A program made the position numbers and the translations under genes. From Brachypterus glaber (lineage: Eukaryota > Arthropoda > Insecta > Coleoptera > Kateretidae), in the NCBI GenBank assembly GCA_958510825.1, contig OY294044.1:98056393-98120392 (forward strand): a DNA stretch of 64,000 nucleotides. Reading direction: 5' to 3'. Positions 33,372-46,623 of this stretch are shown here, piece after piece. Position 1 is the stretch's first letter. The number at the start of each line of letters is the position of its first letter. Under the pieces are notes generated by a model that saw nothing but the letters and a program-made list of their open reading frames with translations, did not search any database and was not told the DNA's origin.

Positions 33372-33389
33372 TCTAATATTGATTCAAGA

Positions 33390-34024
33390 TTCTTGAATAC
33401 AAATTAATTTTTAGTGACTTGCCAACGCAAACCAACAGTTAGTCCTGTTAGTAGGATGTCTACACATTATAAAATCATTGACAGTTAAATATGAGGTGCT
33501 CGTTTTCGGAAAATAATGGACTTTTTTCATCAGAAATGACCACAGTCGACTTAAGAGTTCTTCATTTTATACTGCTTTGGTTCATTCTATATTAATTTTA
33601 ATCAGATAATTTAAATCCATGCACAGAAACGGTCTATTGGTTTCCATTTCGGAAAAAAGTATCACTGAGGTTTTTTTCATCTTATTTTTTCAAAAAATAT
33701 GCATATTGGTGTATCGATTAATGACAAATTATTTGCCAAACACTTATTATTACTGAATTATTGTTCTGACACATATTTAATACACTGCACTACATTTTTT
33801 TTTAGAAAACAGCCTACATCTGCAACCATTTTTTCTGAATTGAGAACTAATAGACTATGTGAACGGAATTGAAATCTCTGACCAACATTTATATAGAATA
33901 TTGTAAAACAGTAAAATAAAGTTTTTTTAACTGTTAATGGTTTTATAATGTGTAGACCTCCCACTAGCAGAATTAACTTTTGGTTTGTATTGGAAAATAC
34001 TAAAACTTCATTTGTATTCAAGAT
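33390..34024. mobile_element. Foldback, ~635 bp
   Basis: The left arm has 'cttgaatacaaat' and 'gtctacacattataaaatca'. The right arm carries their complements ('ggttttataatgtgtagac', 'atttgtattcaag'). The centre is unique AT-rich sequence. The minus frame 33758-34021 lies across the right arm and is not a gene. Confidence 0.7.
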
Positions 34025-35094
34025 TAGCGTGAGTTGTTTTGGTAAAGAATACTTTTTTAGATGAGATTAAGCCTACACTCCTGATTTTACTTATTTTTTT
34101 GTTAAGTTATGTTGCTAAGGACGATTTCTCGTAAATTTAAGAATAACATTTTTGTTTTCAGGATATTTTTCTTAAGACAAAAATTGTAGCATAAAAATTA
34201 AGGAATATATTTTATCAAAAACATATTTAGTTTATAAAATTAAATTTAGTATTGACCTAATTTTCTATAAATATTACGAATTTTTAAGGAGTCGCATGAG
34301 AGCCAAATTGAGGTTATTCCATTTAATTAAGTGCTCAGTTAACTATCATTTCCAACCAATTAGGTTAGTCAGTTAACTGGGTATAATTACTCACGTAAAC
34401 GTAAAACGACTAAAAAACCTTATTTTTTATCTTATGTTTTTTCAATGTTGCCGTTAATTAAAATTAATTAAAGGAAAGAATTTATAAAAAAGTGATTTAA
34501 TTTACAGTTACGAGTTAAATTTTAATAACCTAGTAACTAATTTTGTTAAAAATTTACTTGATTTCTTATATTGACTACAGATTTACATTTTACAGTTTTG
34601 AATGTTTTAACAGTAAACGTCCAATCAATAACCTTTGTTAACAATGCAATATGCCTTCCATCCACGTGGACCTAAAGTGTCTTCTTTACAGAAAAGTTAC
34701 ATAAGGCTCTATATGGACCAAGTTTAAATTTAAATGCATTATTGTAGCGCTCTCTTGACAGAAAACGTAAAATTAATAAACTTTAGTTGAAATCATGTTT
34801 AACTTTACCCTGCAGTGTTATATATTAACAGTAAGACCATCTAGTTTAAATCATGTTTAACTTTATTTTACATTGTTTTATATTACAATGTATACAGAAT
34901 AAAACGCCTTTCTAATATCAATATAACCAATAAAATAATAATAAACTCTTAAAAGCTTGCTTTCACCCTCTGTTTTGTCCAATTGTTTCAATGAATGGCC
35001 TTTTGTGCGTAACAATTTCCAAAACAATATAATTACGAACAATATCCTTTATACGAGATATCTGATATTATCTTGAAATGATATATCAGAATCA
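34025..35094. other. AT-rich non-coding sequence
   Basis: No gene or clear element. A duplicated 'aatcatgtttaacttta' word occurs at 34791 and 34851. Confidence 0.45.
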
Positions 35095-35289
35095 TGTTGC
35101 GTGCAATTCACCTTAAAATATTTGTTTATTCGTATTGTTCGTTTCCCCACACGAACTGAACATCAATGACCGTAATTCATTGCTTGTGAACATCGCTGGT
35201 AACGCTATTTATAGATAATGTTATTGTTTCTTTCTTTGCTAATACATAATGTTATTATTCTATTCACAGCACGTAAGCGCTTATAGTAT

Positions 35290-36640
35290 ATTACATACCG
35301 AGGTGGAAACTGTTTCATTTTCTGAGGTTTGATAATTTCCGAAGGACAAATGAAATGTTAAACCGAGGTTTGTATACTATTTTATTCACAAGCATACCTA
35401 TTTTATTTACAATTATTTGCCTTCTTTCCCACTATTAAACTATTTGAAATTGACGCCATATTGAAAAGTTTAATTGCAGTGAAATTTGTTACAAATGTTG
35501 CTTTTTGAAAATAGAATAATAAATTAAACAGAAATCAATAAAATAAACATTGATCGTTAATTAGCAATCTTAAAATATTTATATTCATTCAATATAAATT
35601 AAGTAATACATTTAAGTGTTTTTCTCTAATACTAGAAATGAAATACTTACGTTACGTTGTTAGTTTAGTGATAGAGATAGCACCTATTTTTCGTTTTCTA
35701 TTTTGTACCACCTGACGTTTATAGAGACATGATTATGTTGACAAATAAACTATTTATTTATAGTTTTTGGTGTTAAATATGAAGAAAAATAGAAAATGTA
35801 AATTTACCTAGCTAAAGTATAATGACAATTTTGATTATAGTAGGCACACACCAAAGAAATACACTGCAGTTAACAAATGATTAGCTACCAAAATAAATAA
35901 AATTATTGAATTTGAATGGCAAAAAAATATAACTTAAATTTATATGTGATGTTATTTTATAAAAATAAATCATGAATAAATAAATAATTAAAAAAAATTA
36001 ATTTAACTGTTTTGTCATAAAATTCAATTCAGTAAATTCAAATTATTGATAAGTGACATTTCACGTATCCTACAAGAGCCTTCCCGACCAAGAGGAAAAT
36101 GAGGTTTTAGTAAGTTGCAGTTAATAATAATTCCTTTTACAACTTTTATGTATATAATATATACATATTATTATATTATATATACATATTATGTAATTAG
36201 CCAATTACTAAATGGTTGTGAATAAAACAGTATTATTATAATAATACGGTATTTACATTATAATATAAATAAATAAATCATATTACCTTCTTAATTTTAC
36301 AGTAAACACTATAAAAAATAAAATAAACGCTAATAAAAGCCAACATTTTTTTATACACATGTCTATAAAATTCTTGCCTTTATAGAGTTTATTTTATTTT
36401 TACCAGTGTTTATTTTAAAATTAAGGTCATATTTATTTAATTAACTTTTTTTTTACATAGCTACAAGTTTTTTTATTTTAATAAATATAAATAAAATATG
36501 TTTTATACTCGTTATTTTAATAAGTTTTTAGTTTAAATTATATAATTTTATCTATTTAGTATTAGATAATTAATTTTCAATGAAATAAAACCTTTTTAAA
36601 TTTCTGAATCGAGATCGGAATCAGGATTAGCGGAATCCCG
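35290..36640. other. Unassigned sequence inside the satellite
   Basis: AT-rich, with no gene. The left end 'agtatattacata' followed by 'ccgaggt', and a later 'accgaggtttgtatactatt', hint at a degraded family-G-like element. Confidence 0.4.
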
Positions 36641-37327
36641 AAACCTGGAATCCCTAACCGTAATATACTGCATGTAAGCCAAGCCTAAACATCGTTTGTA
36701 ACGCTAGATAATATTATTGTTGTTTTTTTGCTAATAATGTTTTTGTTTATACAAGCTTTATTTTTGGTTATTTCTGCTTAATATTGTACGAGCTATGGAT
36801 AGCTTTAAGTAATTTTTTGTTAGTTTACTTAGTGATCTGTTATAGCATTTATATGGGTTAAACAGGACGGCTATTAGAATAAGGATTACAAAACAATAAA
36901 TATTTGTTTATTCGTATTGTTACGTTTTCCCATGAACTGAACATCACTTACCGTAATTAATTGCTTGTAAACCAAACCTAAACATTGCTTGTAGAGCTAT
37001 TCATATAATATATTATAATATAATTGTTGTTTTCTTTGCTAACATTTTATTGTTTCTATAAGTTTATTTATGGTTATTTCTGCCTAATATAGGACAATTT
37101 TATAAGTTAGAGCTTTAAGTTAATATTTTTAAGTTTAGTTAGTAAACGATGACAGAATTTATATGGGTTAAACAGGATAGCTATTAGAACAACGATTACA
37201 AAAAAAAATATTATTTTTTTATTTGTATTTTTGCATTTCCCCACGAATTGAACATCAATGATCATAATTTATTGCTTGTGAACCAAACCTAAGTATCGTA
37301 GGTAACGCTATTTATAGATAACATTAT

Positions 37328-38455
37328 TTTTCACAGAGGGCTTGATCAAAAGTCCTTTTATTTTTTCATAAATATCTTCTACGATGTCTCACAAGTATTT
37401 ATTGTCAATATGAAAATAATCGGTAGAGGGATTCGTGAGATAAATCGAATTTCATTTGTTTTTATATTTTTTTCAGTGTATGATCAATTTTTATTACGGA
37501 TATCGAGAGTTTATTTTTTTAAGCAATTTTGTAGGATATCTTTGTTTTTAATTTTATTTGTTTCTAAATTGTTTAAAATCAAAATTAACAAACCTTATAT
37601 TTTAATCAAGTAACCTGTTGTAACCTGTTGAGATTAAAATTTTTTAAAATAATTTAAAATTAGCTATAAAGTTTAGGTTAAAAAATTACCACAAAATGGC
37701 TCTAAGCACCAGAATACAATAACTATAGAATAAAATAAAGTTGGCGTTGGTACTAAGTTAAAACCATTTTGTGGTAATTTTCTAACATAAAATTTCAAAA
37801 GTCCTTGCATTTTTTCATAAATATCTTCTACGATGTCTTTGTTTATAATTTTATTTGTTTTAAAATTGTTTAAAATCTAAATTAACAAACCTCATTTTTT
37901 AATCAAGTAACCTGTTGTAACCTTTTAAGATATTAAAAATTTTCACAATTATTTAAAATTAGCTATAAAGTTTATGTTAAAAAATTACCACAAAATGGCT
38001 CTAAGCACCAGAATACAATAACTATAGAATAAAATAAAGTTGGCGTTGGTACTAAGTTAAAGCCATTTTGTGGTAATTTTCTAACATAAAATTTGTAGAT
38101 GGCGTTTAGCTAATTTTAAATTATTTAAAATATCTTAACAGGTTACAACATGATTAAAAAATGAGTTTTGTCAATTTAGATTGTAAATAATTTATAAACA
38201 TGACTATATAAACAAAGATATTCTACAAAATTTCTTATATAAATAAACTATTTCGATATCCGTAATAAAAATTAAACATACACTGAAAAAAATATAAAAA
38301 CAAATGAAATTCGATTTATCTCACGAATTCCTCTACCGATTATTTTCATATTGACAATAAATACTCGTGAGACATCGTAGAAGAGATTTATGAAAAAATT
38401 CCACCGGTGCAAGGACTTTTGTTTTAGAGTTGACCCAAGCCCGCCGTGAAAAATT
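37328..38455. mobile_element. Foldback with duplicated core, inserted in satellite
   Basis: Outer ends 'ttttcacagagggcttg' and 'caagcccgccgtgaaaa' are inverted. The arms share 'tcttctacgatgtctcac' and 'aaatgaaattcgatttatc' type blocks. The core, which contains 'aaaattaccacaaaatggct' and its own inverted partner 'ccattttgtggtaatttt', is present twice in direct order (37680-37795 and 37979-38092). Between these lies a second partial copy of the outer arm (37795 on). The frame 37410-37613 is arm sequence. Confidence 0.75.
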
Positions 38456-38847
38456 TTTCTTTTTGCTAAAATTTTTATTATTCCTATAAGCTTTATTTAT
38501 GGTTATTTCTGATTAATATAGGACGATTCTAGAACCTTAGGCATTAATCAAATACTTTTACGTTTACTTAGTGAACTGTAATAGCATTTATATGAGTTAA
38601 ACAGGACATATATTGGAACAACGAATACAAAACAGTAAATATTTATTTATTTGTATTTTTACGTTGCCCCACGAACTGAACATCAATGAGCATAATTTAT
38701 TGCTTGTGAACCAATCCTTAACATGGTAACGCTTTTTGTCAATAATATTATTGTTTCTTTCTTTGCTAATAATTTTATTGTTTCTATAAGCTTAATTTGT
38801 GGTTATTTTAGAGAAATATAGAACGATCCTAGAAGCTAGAGTTTTAA

Positions 38848-38848
<1 letters not shown>

Positions 38849-38889
<41 letters not shown>
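38849..38889. repeat. (TA)n microsatellite
   Basis: About 20 uninterrupted TA units at the end of the satellite. Confidence 0.95.
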
Positions 38890-38892
<3 letters not shown>

Positions 38893-40428
38893 ATCGAATA
38901 AACAGAACTGTTCTTAGAAAAACGACTACGGAACAATAAATATTACTACTACTATTATTATAATGTTAGACAATAATAATTTTTCAACCCATTTAAAGTT
39001 TACAAATTAATAACTTCTAAAAGCTTTCTGAGGTTGCTTTATAAAATTTTCTTTTTTGTTTACGATAGATTAAATTTTTACAAGAAATATTATCCTTATA
39101 AATAAACCTTTATCAGTTGATGCTATAACCTACTACTTTTCATGCATAATTTGCTTATGTATCATATTTTATTCGCCTATTATTTGAGACGTCTCGCCCA
39201 AAACATGAATCAAAATAAAGAACATATATCACATTGTCATACGACATCATGTAATATATTGCCACAATTTACTATATTTTTTTATTGGGTTATAATAAAA
39301 GATCCTGCAAATATGTGTATATCTTTAGGAAGACGACTTTGTTTTAGCATACAAAATAAAAAATATTATACCCTTCGCAGTTGTAAAAATTTTATTTTTT
39401 GGATTTAATACTGTTGCAGAATGCAGATTGCGGACATATTTTAAAACTTTATATTATTAGAGGAAATTTAATATCTGATGTACAGGCCTGCTAAATGAAG
39501 GTTATTAAAAGTTGTTTGAGATTTTTTATAGTTTTTAATAACTACAAATTGCAATTAAAAAGTACTAAATAAGCACAGTATACACACTAAAAAATTAAGT
39601 GTACACTCACTTTACACTCAAACTGGTAAATATTTATGGCACTCACAAATTGTGAGTCACAAGAGTGTATATAAATATCATTTCTTTATACATTCTAATC
39701 GTTTTAATAAGTTGTAACCGTTAAATTTAGATTTTAGCTCTATCTTATTTTATTCTTTGGCATAACATTATTTATTACTTACATTTTGAGTATTTTCACT
39801 TATATTCCTTACTGTTTTATTGTATTTATGTTTTATCATAACTTATGGGCCCCTGGGTATAATTTGCTTCTCTTGACAAGAAGCTTTGGTTTGATACATT
39901 TTCTTTATCCTAATGTTGTCATTCATAAACCAAAGCCAAATGGATATACTACACTAAGGCTACTGTAATTGCGTAGTTAGTAATTACAATTAAAAAAAAA
40001 TCAAAAAAAGTTTCTTTTTTCGTAAAACGAAAAATAAATTAAACTTTGGATGTTGGGTTTGGATGAACACAAACATAATTCAGCTGATTTGCAATTTTTT
40101 ATATCGTAAACAGCAGTCAACCTGGTAAAATGTCATATATATTCAGTTTCGTCAAAAGTTAGGTATTTAATTATATATTATCAGTCTTAAAAATAATTTT
40201 ACTTTACTAGTATTTTTTTTCATTATTTTAGCACGTTCGCTGCCACCGGATATGTAAATATATCTCAAGGTGCCACGTTACGTAACGTAACATTTTCACA
40301 TATAATTTTTATTTTAATTAATTGTTACGAGTGTTTTAACTTAAAACAAAATAAAAAAAGTTGTTTTAAAAAAACTAACCGATAGTTATATAATTTGGTC
40401 TTTAATTAACGAAGAGACTCTAAATAAA
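38890..40428. other. AT-rich non-coding sequence
   Basis: Frames at 39142-39408 and 39786-39968 have no recognisable domain and look accidental. A 'ccacgttacgtaacgtaaca' semi-palindrome lies near 40274 in a locally GC-richer stretch. Confidence 0.45.
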
Positions 40429-40963
40429 GGCAGACTAACATCTCTACTCCCTAACATCCCTACTCCATAACATCCCTACTCCACAACAACTCTACTCCGT
40501 AACATCTCTACTCCATAACATCTCTACTCCGTAACAACTCTACTCTACACTATATGCACTTTATTATCCACTTAATAATAAATGAGCAGTTCAAAGAACA
40601 AAGAATCTTCTTCTTCTAGATTATTTTATTTTTTTCCTAGAAAACGTTTATCTTTAAAAGTAAATCTAGAACAATCATAAATGAATTATTCTAAAAGCAA
40701 CAATAGCCGCGTACTCTTAACATGCACTAATATGTAAGTAATTAATAAACTGAATTAATTTTTGACAGTGACTTAGCTTGACAAATATTCTTTTGAGTTA
40801 AGACAAGTGGCTAATCCAATGTCTATAGTGTGGAGTAGAGTTGTTACAGAGAGAGATTTTATGGAGTAGAGATGTTACGTAGTAGAGTTGTTGTGGAGTA
40901 GGGATGTTATGGAGTAGGGATGTTAGGGAGTAGAGAAATTTAGAGTAGAGATGTTAGTCTGCC
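40429..40963. mobile_element. hAT-like MITE, copy 2, 8-bp target duplication
   Basis: GGCAGACTAACATCTC to its complement. The octamer TAAATAAA flanks both sides exactly (40421-40428, 40964-40971). The arms are the same ~16-bp unit minisatellite as in copy 1 (1149-1696). The core matches copy 1 only when reversed. With two independent insertion sites, the element ends are certain. Confidence 0.9.
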
Positions 40964-40971
40964 TAAATAAA

Positions 40972-41846
40972 CAGATTTTGACGAAAACAGAGCCCCTTCT
41001 TAATGGTACTTAATCTAACTGAATTGAAAAACAATTTCATAAAAAAAAATCTTTTTTGCATCGACATAATTAAAAAAAAAGCTGGTAAAAAAAGGTAAAG
41101 TCACAAAGGCAAACTTTTACTAAGTACAATTGGTAAAAAAAAAAAACAAAAAATATACATCTGAAAAATTATGTTAATGTTAAAATAAGAAAATAAATAA
41201 AAATAATTAAATTAGGATAGATACAAAAAAAAACTAATCTTTAATATGGCGATTGTTATAAAATTAATACATAATTATATCAAAATTATTTGGACTATAA
41301 GAAAGTTAAAAAGTATTACTTTTGCTTCTTTCTCGCCTACTTATCAATGGTACTTAATTTAATTGAATTGAGAAACTATTTCGTCGGAAAAACTCTTGTT
41401 TTCGTCAATTCAATTAAAAAAAAGGTCTAAATTATTTTTTACAAAGGCAAACTTTAACTCCAATCGAAAGAAAAGAAAAGCAAAAAAAAATGTCTGAGAA
41501 ATTATGATGTATTAAAAGTCAACGTTAAAATTGATCAGTCACATTTAAATTGATGGATTGCCGTCTTAAACGGATTTTCGTTTCACGTCAATTTTTACAA
41601 CAGCCATTTTCATCTTTTGTCGACGTAATTTACTTTAAACGACACTAAAATATTATTAAATCAATTTCTTTTCAAACAGGTTATCATTACATTAAATTGC
41701 GAAATTTTAAATTTCCTTGAAAATTGTTTGCAATCTATTATAGGCTAAATAAGTTTCTATACCAGTAGGTAAGCAACTGAGAACAATATTTTATCAATAA
41801 GTAAGATTGTTGGTTTTCTATATTAGTTTTCGAAACATGTTTGCAT
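40972..41846 (+). repeat. Diverged tandem duplication, ~345 bp
   Basis: 'atggtacttaatctaactga' (near 41013) recurs as 'atggtacttaatttaattga' (near 41347), each followed by a 'attgaaaaacaatttc' type block and later 'acaaaggcaaacttt'. Otherwise no gene. Confidence 0.6.
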
Positions 41847-42148
41847 ATATCCCTTAACTGGTGACGTGGTGCCATTCGTGGCTCCACCATAATAAATTAT
41901 TTCATATGTTGAGGGCATGAGGCAATGACACGAATTAAATTTTATTTTAATGTTGCCACCTGTAATTTTTTTAGAAGCTAATTACTATACCAGACTATTA
42001 ATTAAACACTAAGGTTCACATTGACACTAAAAAATAACACAAACAACAACAAAATTTTGGATTTTTTTAAATTTGAAATATGGGGTCCTGAATGGCACCA
42101 CGTCACCAGTTGTGTTATGTTTTAACCATCTCACCAGTTAAGGGATAT
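41847..42148. mobile_element. Foldback with CCCTTAACTGGTGA ends
   Basis: CCCTTAACTGGTGACGTGGT and its complement are at both sides. The right arm contains two offset copies of the inner motif ('cacgtcaccagttg', then 'ctcaccagttaaggg'). ATAT flanks both outer ends (41847-41850, 42145-42148). CCC-type ends resemble piggyBac-like elements, but the flank is ATAT, not TTAA. Confidence 0.7.
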
Positions 42149-42837
42149 GCAATAATATCCTGCCAAAACTGTCCATACAAAATAAGAATTAATACGTATG
42201 TTGTATTAGTTCTTATTTTTTATCTTATTATATTTTTTGCCCATCGGGTAATTTGACATGTTTACTAGCCTAATATGACAGCAGTAAGATATGTTTACAA
42301 ATTGCTGATTGGTAAGTAAATTACTTACCGATCTGCCGAAATTTTCAAAAAAGCATTAATAGGTTTTATCAAGGTATATATTGAAATCGTACATTTTACA
42401 ACATAGTTTGATTTTGTTTGACAGGTAAGAATTAATTTTTAAAGTAAGGTTAAAGAAAGCTTAAAATCTAAAAAAAGGTTACTTATTTGTCAAATTCAAA
42501 ACGCATCAAAGCAAAAACCCACTATCCGCTTTGATTTTTTTTTCTAAAACTAAAATTAGTAGAATAAAATTTATCGAAAAAATAAAACAACCTAATTAAC
42601 ATAACTTTTTTAATTATAAAGCAGTCATCGGCAAATTTCCAGTGCTCGCCGCGTCGATTGTAGCGTTGACGCGAGGTTTTGAATATTTACATTTTTATTT
42701 TTTTTTATCTTAATTTTTTTTAATTATTCTATTTAAACGAGTTAGGTGGGAAAAAAAGTTATCGATAAATAAAAACTTTCGTATTCTTAAAAGATAAAAA
42801 TCGAATATCGGTTTTTTCTTCGGAAAACACCGATATA
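42149..42837. other. Non-coding sequence
   Basis: A GC-rich patch 'ctcgccgcgtcgattgtagc' near 42646 stands out from its surroundings. No gene. Confidence 0.45.
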
Positions 42838-43565
42838 CAGCCTGTTCCAGAACTCGCGTACCGAAATTTAAGAGGTGATTCTACATCCAAAAATATGAAA
42901 AAAAGTTTCTATAAAGGTTGGTCCGGAAATGAGCCCTAAGGGAGCTACGGCCCTTCGAAGATGACGTATTGAATGGGGACAAAAAAAAGCACCAATAAAA
43001 TTTTAATGCTGCAGGGTGATTCTTCATTGAAAACTGAGCAAAAAAGTATTATACACCAAAACACCTAAATTTAATATTAAAGGAGTAATAGCCTTTTAAA
43101 ATGTAACGTTTTTGGTGGCACAAAATGTTACTTCCTGTTAATTGCATTTTTTTTTGATAACGCTTGCTCCTACAATGTTACACTATATGATATTTTATAT
43201 GTATTTTTACTCTAGAAATCTATATTTTTTAAAACAAATCCAAAAAACATACACATAGAAAAGTTTGGGGCAAAAATGTTTTAAGCCTCATATATTTTGT
43301 CCGTCTGGGCACGCCTCTGATTAAATTAAAAAAATAAATTAACATAAACATATTGCCCTTATTAATACTAGTATACATGCAAAAGCTCGCCGCTCTAGCT
43401 TAAACGGTACCCGAGTTATTAATTAAAAACCTTATTTTTATTACAATTTTAAAGGGCCCTGGATCCCTTAGGGCTCATTTCCGGACCAACCTTTATAGGA
43501 ACTTTTTTTATATTTTTGGATCTAGAATCACCTCTTAAATTTTGGCATGCCAGTTATGGATCACC

Positions 43566-43567
<2 letters not shown>
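42838..43567. mobile_element. Family-F variant foldback, left arm shortened
   Basis: Left end near 'cagcctgttccagaactcgc', right end 'ggatcaccctg'. Mirrored blocks are 'aaaaagtttctataaaggtt' and 'aacctttataggaac'. The right half matches the reverse of 32887-33371. It ends directly in a (TA)n run. Confidence 0.72.

Positions 43568-43622
<55 letters not shown>
43568..43622. repeat. (TA)n microsatellite at a family-F terminus
   Basis: About 26 TA units starting immediately after CCCTG, likely grown from the TA target duplication. Confidence 0.95.
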
Positions 43623-43625
<3 letters not shown>

Positions 43626-44048
43626 TTATAGTTAATATGTATAATCGATATTATTGTGTGTAACAAATTAGTCGTCAAATGTTTCGATTTAGTAACCTTT
43701 ATAAAAATTTCCCTCATAATTCGGCAAAATTATTCCGTAAGCCTATGTTTCTGTGTTTATTTTCAACATTGGTGAGTCATAACTGAGTTTATTCCGATTA
43801 CTGATTATAAGAATAATTTAAATAGTAAAATACAAAATACTTACAAAAAATCCAGTATTTTATCATAGACGGTTGTTGTCAAAAGCTTAACCCAACTTTT
43901 AAAATCTCTTGTCAAAATGATATGATGTGAAATTTACGATTTTAATGCCTCCCTTGATAAAACCTATTAAGCCTTTTTAAAAAAATTCGGAAGCGATTTG
44001 GAGGCGGTAATTAAATAATAATCTAATTTTTAATTTTTGAAGCTTTAA
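43623..44048. other. Non-coding sequence
   Basis: No feature was recognised. Confidence 0.45.
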
Positions 44049-44166
44049 GGGCCACTTGCACCAAATTTTGGTAAACCGAGTTTAAGTTAAAAATGCTGCG
44101 TTCTGATTGGTCAGCTGTCAATTTAATCCAAGTTTAAAGTTAAAACAGCATTGGTGCAAGTGGCCC
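44049..44166. mobile_element. TTAA-targeted MITE, copy 2
   Basis: GGGCCACTTGCACCAA to its complement, flanked by TTAA on both sides (44045-44048, 44167-44170). Shares the 'ttctgattggt' core with copy 1 (10358-10492). The TTAA duplication points to piggyBac-type mobilisation. Confidence 0.87.
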
Positions 44167-44846
44167 TTAATTAGTTGTTATTAAAGTTAAATATAAAATA
44201 ACAATTGGAAAAATAACTGTTAAACGTTATTGGACTATTAAGGTTTCTTCTTCGAACGAAGTAATTATTTATTAATAATCCAACAGTAAGTTTTCTATGT
44301 TTTCACATATTTTTTTCACTGGACATGTTTTGAAATTTTTTCAACTATTTTCATACTGATCTTTTAACCTTGTCACTTTTTTTTTAATAGTTTATGTAAA
44401 TATTTATTTTTCTATATAATCTCTGAACATTTTTTGTTTTTTGTTAAAATAAGAAAATGAAAAATTTGTACATCTTATGTATATCATATAAATACAATAC
44501 AATAAATACAATAAATAAGTTTATTTTCTAATAACCTTAAATATTTCGATAAAATGCAATAAAAATTAAAAAAAAAATATTTATATTGATGTTTATCGAG
44601 GGGATTATCAAACCTCACCTTAGTAGTTTTCACCTCAGTGCTAGGAGTTAATACGAATTTAAAGTTAAAAACTCTTGGTGCCCTTAACCTAGCCAAAACT
44701 ATAGGATTTATTACGGCAACGTCGTCAACATGAAAAAAAAAATGTTTTACCAAAGGATATTTTAAAATTAAGTTCTAGGTTAGATTAACTACAAGTAGAT
44801 TCAATGTTAATAACACAGCTTAACAAAACAAATCATATTTCCTGGG
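44167..44846. other. Non-coding sequence
   Basis: The minus frame 44484-44753 (89 codons) shows no family resemblance. A weak 'agtagttttcacctcag' stretch is all that breaks the AT-rich run. Confidence 0.4.
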
Positions 44847-45512
44847 TCCTGTCAACGGATTCTGAATCTACCTAATGCCTAGTTACTAGCCTGGTAACTA
44901 AAAGTTTTCTACTGCAAACCGTTTTCAAGATAATTGATCCCAAACTTGTTAAAATAGACAAAGGAGGGTATCGCATTTAGGGCTAAATCGCCTGCAACGA
45001 TAAGATTTTACATGCTTATAGATACATAAAAAATAAATAATTAATAATAATTAATTGTATAATCAAAGGACACTAATATAATTTGATAGTAAAAAATAAA
45101 TACTTAGCCAATATTTCAGCCCTTTTTACATCCCGGAACATACTTTAATTATTTTAATTACGAATTTTGACATATGTCAATGCATGCTTTGGCAACATTG
45201 CAATAATTCAAATGTGAACTCTTATGTCATGTCAAAATAAAAATAACTTTGCATATTAAGTTCTACTTTGAGGCGCAGCGCTAAGTGTATTGTGATGTGT
45301 TAGATACGCTTAACTGTAAAATTAAAATATTTTGTTGTTATGTTGTTAATTTTTATGGATTTAACGTGTTATAAAATACACAGGTTGGACTTATCAGATT
45401 AGTTTTTCAGTGATTATCGAGTTGTTTTTGAGGTAATTATATTATTTATTTATATTCTACGTTCGTGATTTATATTAATAATTCAATCCAACGTTATTGT
45501 ATATATAGTAAC

Positions 45513-45930
45513 CTAACCCCAGACTAGTATTTTAGTGTGGCTTTCAACGTGTTAAATAACTTTATTTCCATAAAAGAGTTTTAAGAGACTTTTAAGCTGT
45601 AGTTTTAAATAGATACATTAATTTAATAATGTGCAGTATTTTTATTATAAGTACATTCCAAGTGTTGTTGATGTTCACATAAACAAAAAAAATATGACTT
45701 TTTTTTCAGGATGATAGATAAAGCATTTAGTTTTTCACGATGAATTGTGAATTGTGCATTGTTGTCATGTTTACGATTGTTAACGAATTTTTAATAAAAA
45801 AATTGTTTTTATTTTCTAACAAATAAACTTAGTTAACGGTTTTTCATAATTTCTTTTCATTAATTTGCAATTTTTTAAACAAAAACATATTGTTCTTATT
45901 TAGCCCAAAACTCGCCTTTAAAACGATATC
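45513..45930 (+). repeat. Dispersed repeat, copy 2 (partner at 4385)
   Basis: Collinear with 4385-4745, for example 'agactagtattttag..gtggctttca', 'aagagacttttaagctgtag' and 'ttaacggtttttcataattt'. Non-coding. Confidence 0.6.
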
Positions 45931-45944
45931 GTTCATTAGAATTT

Positions 45945-46215
45945 TGGACAAATTACACAATATGTTTGAAAATGGGTTTTAGCAGGATGTTAAAATTTTA
46001 CAATTCAAACTGGCATATCCAACATGGCGTCAAAGTTTTAAAAATTTCTAATTTTTTGCCAAAAATTAATAACTAGGTATTTTTGAGTTATCCAATATGG
46101 CATCAAAACAGACAAAGCGATATGGTATTTTCTAAATGGTTTCAGCGAGCTCAAAAATACTTTATTCCTAATTTTTGGCAAAAAATATTGAAATTTTTAA
46201 AAATTTCAACGCCGC
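45945..46215. repeat. Family-H-like repeat block
   Basis: Words 'tgccaaaaattaataact', 'aaatggtttcagcgagctca' and 'attgaaatttttaaaaattt' match 52840-53110 inside the second family-H element. This is a detached or related piece. Confidence 0.55.
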
Positions 46216-46623
46216 ACTATACGGCCCCGTTTTGGTGTCCAAAAAGAAAAAACTAATTTAATAAATAGAATATAAAAATGTCTAAAAAACAATAACTAGA
46301 CTATTCTGTGTTATAAAAATACATTGATTTTGTTTTTAGTTCATGAGGTTCTAAACGCCTGTTGATTTACTATACTGATGTAAAATCTAATTTTAAAGCG
46401 TGTATAGCAAAATTGCATTTTTTCTTATCCCTTAATTTGGTAATGTGTAGTATATGATAGTATATGATACATGAATTTTAAGATAACAAAAATATTTATT
46501 TACAGTAAAAGTGAGGTAAGTAGGATATTATACACGAAAAAAAAGTTGACTGATAAGGCTCCTGGGACAAGTGGGTTAATTTTTGAGTGAATAATGTTAC
46601 TTACCACACGTGTGCTTTACAAC

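Larger units (their letters stand above)
35095..38848 (+). repeat. ~305-bp satellite array, interrupted
   Basis: Marker words 'gaactgaacatcaatga' and 'gctaataattttattgtttc' recur at about 300-310 base steps (36729, 37038, 38468, 38767, allowing for the insertion). Each unit also has 'ggttaaacagga..gctatta' and 'ttgtgaaccaa'. The array is broken by unrelated sequence at about 35290-36640 and by a foldback at 37328-38455. About four to five units in all. Confidence 0.75.

Noticed and set aside
43535..43717. Minus frame with an Ile-Tyr repeat
   Set aside because: It is the translation of the (TA)n microsatellite.
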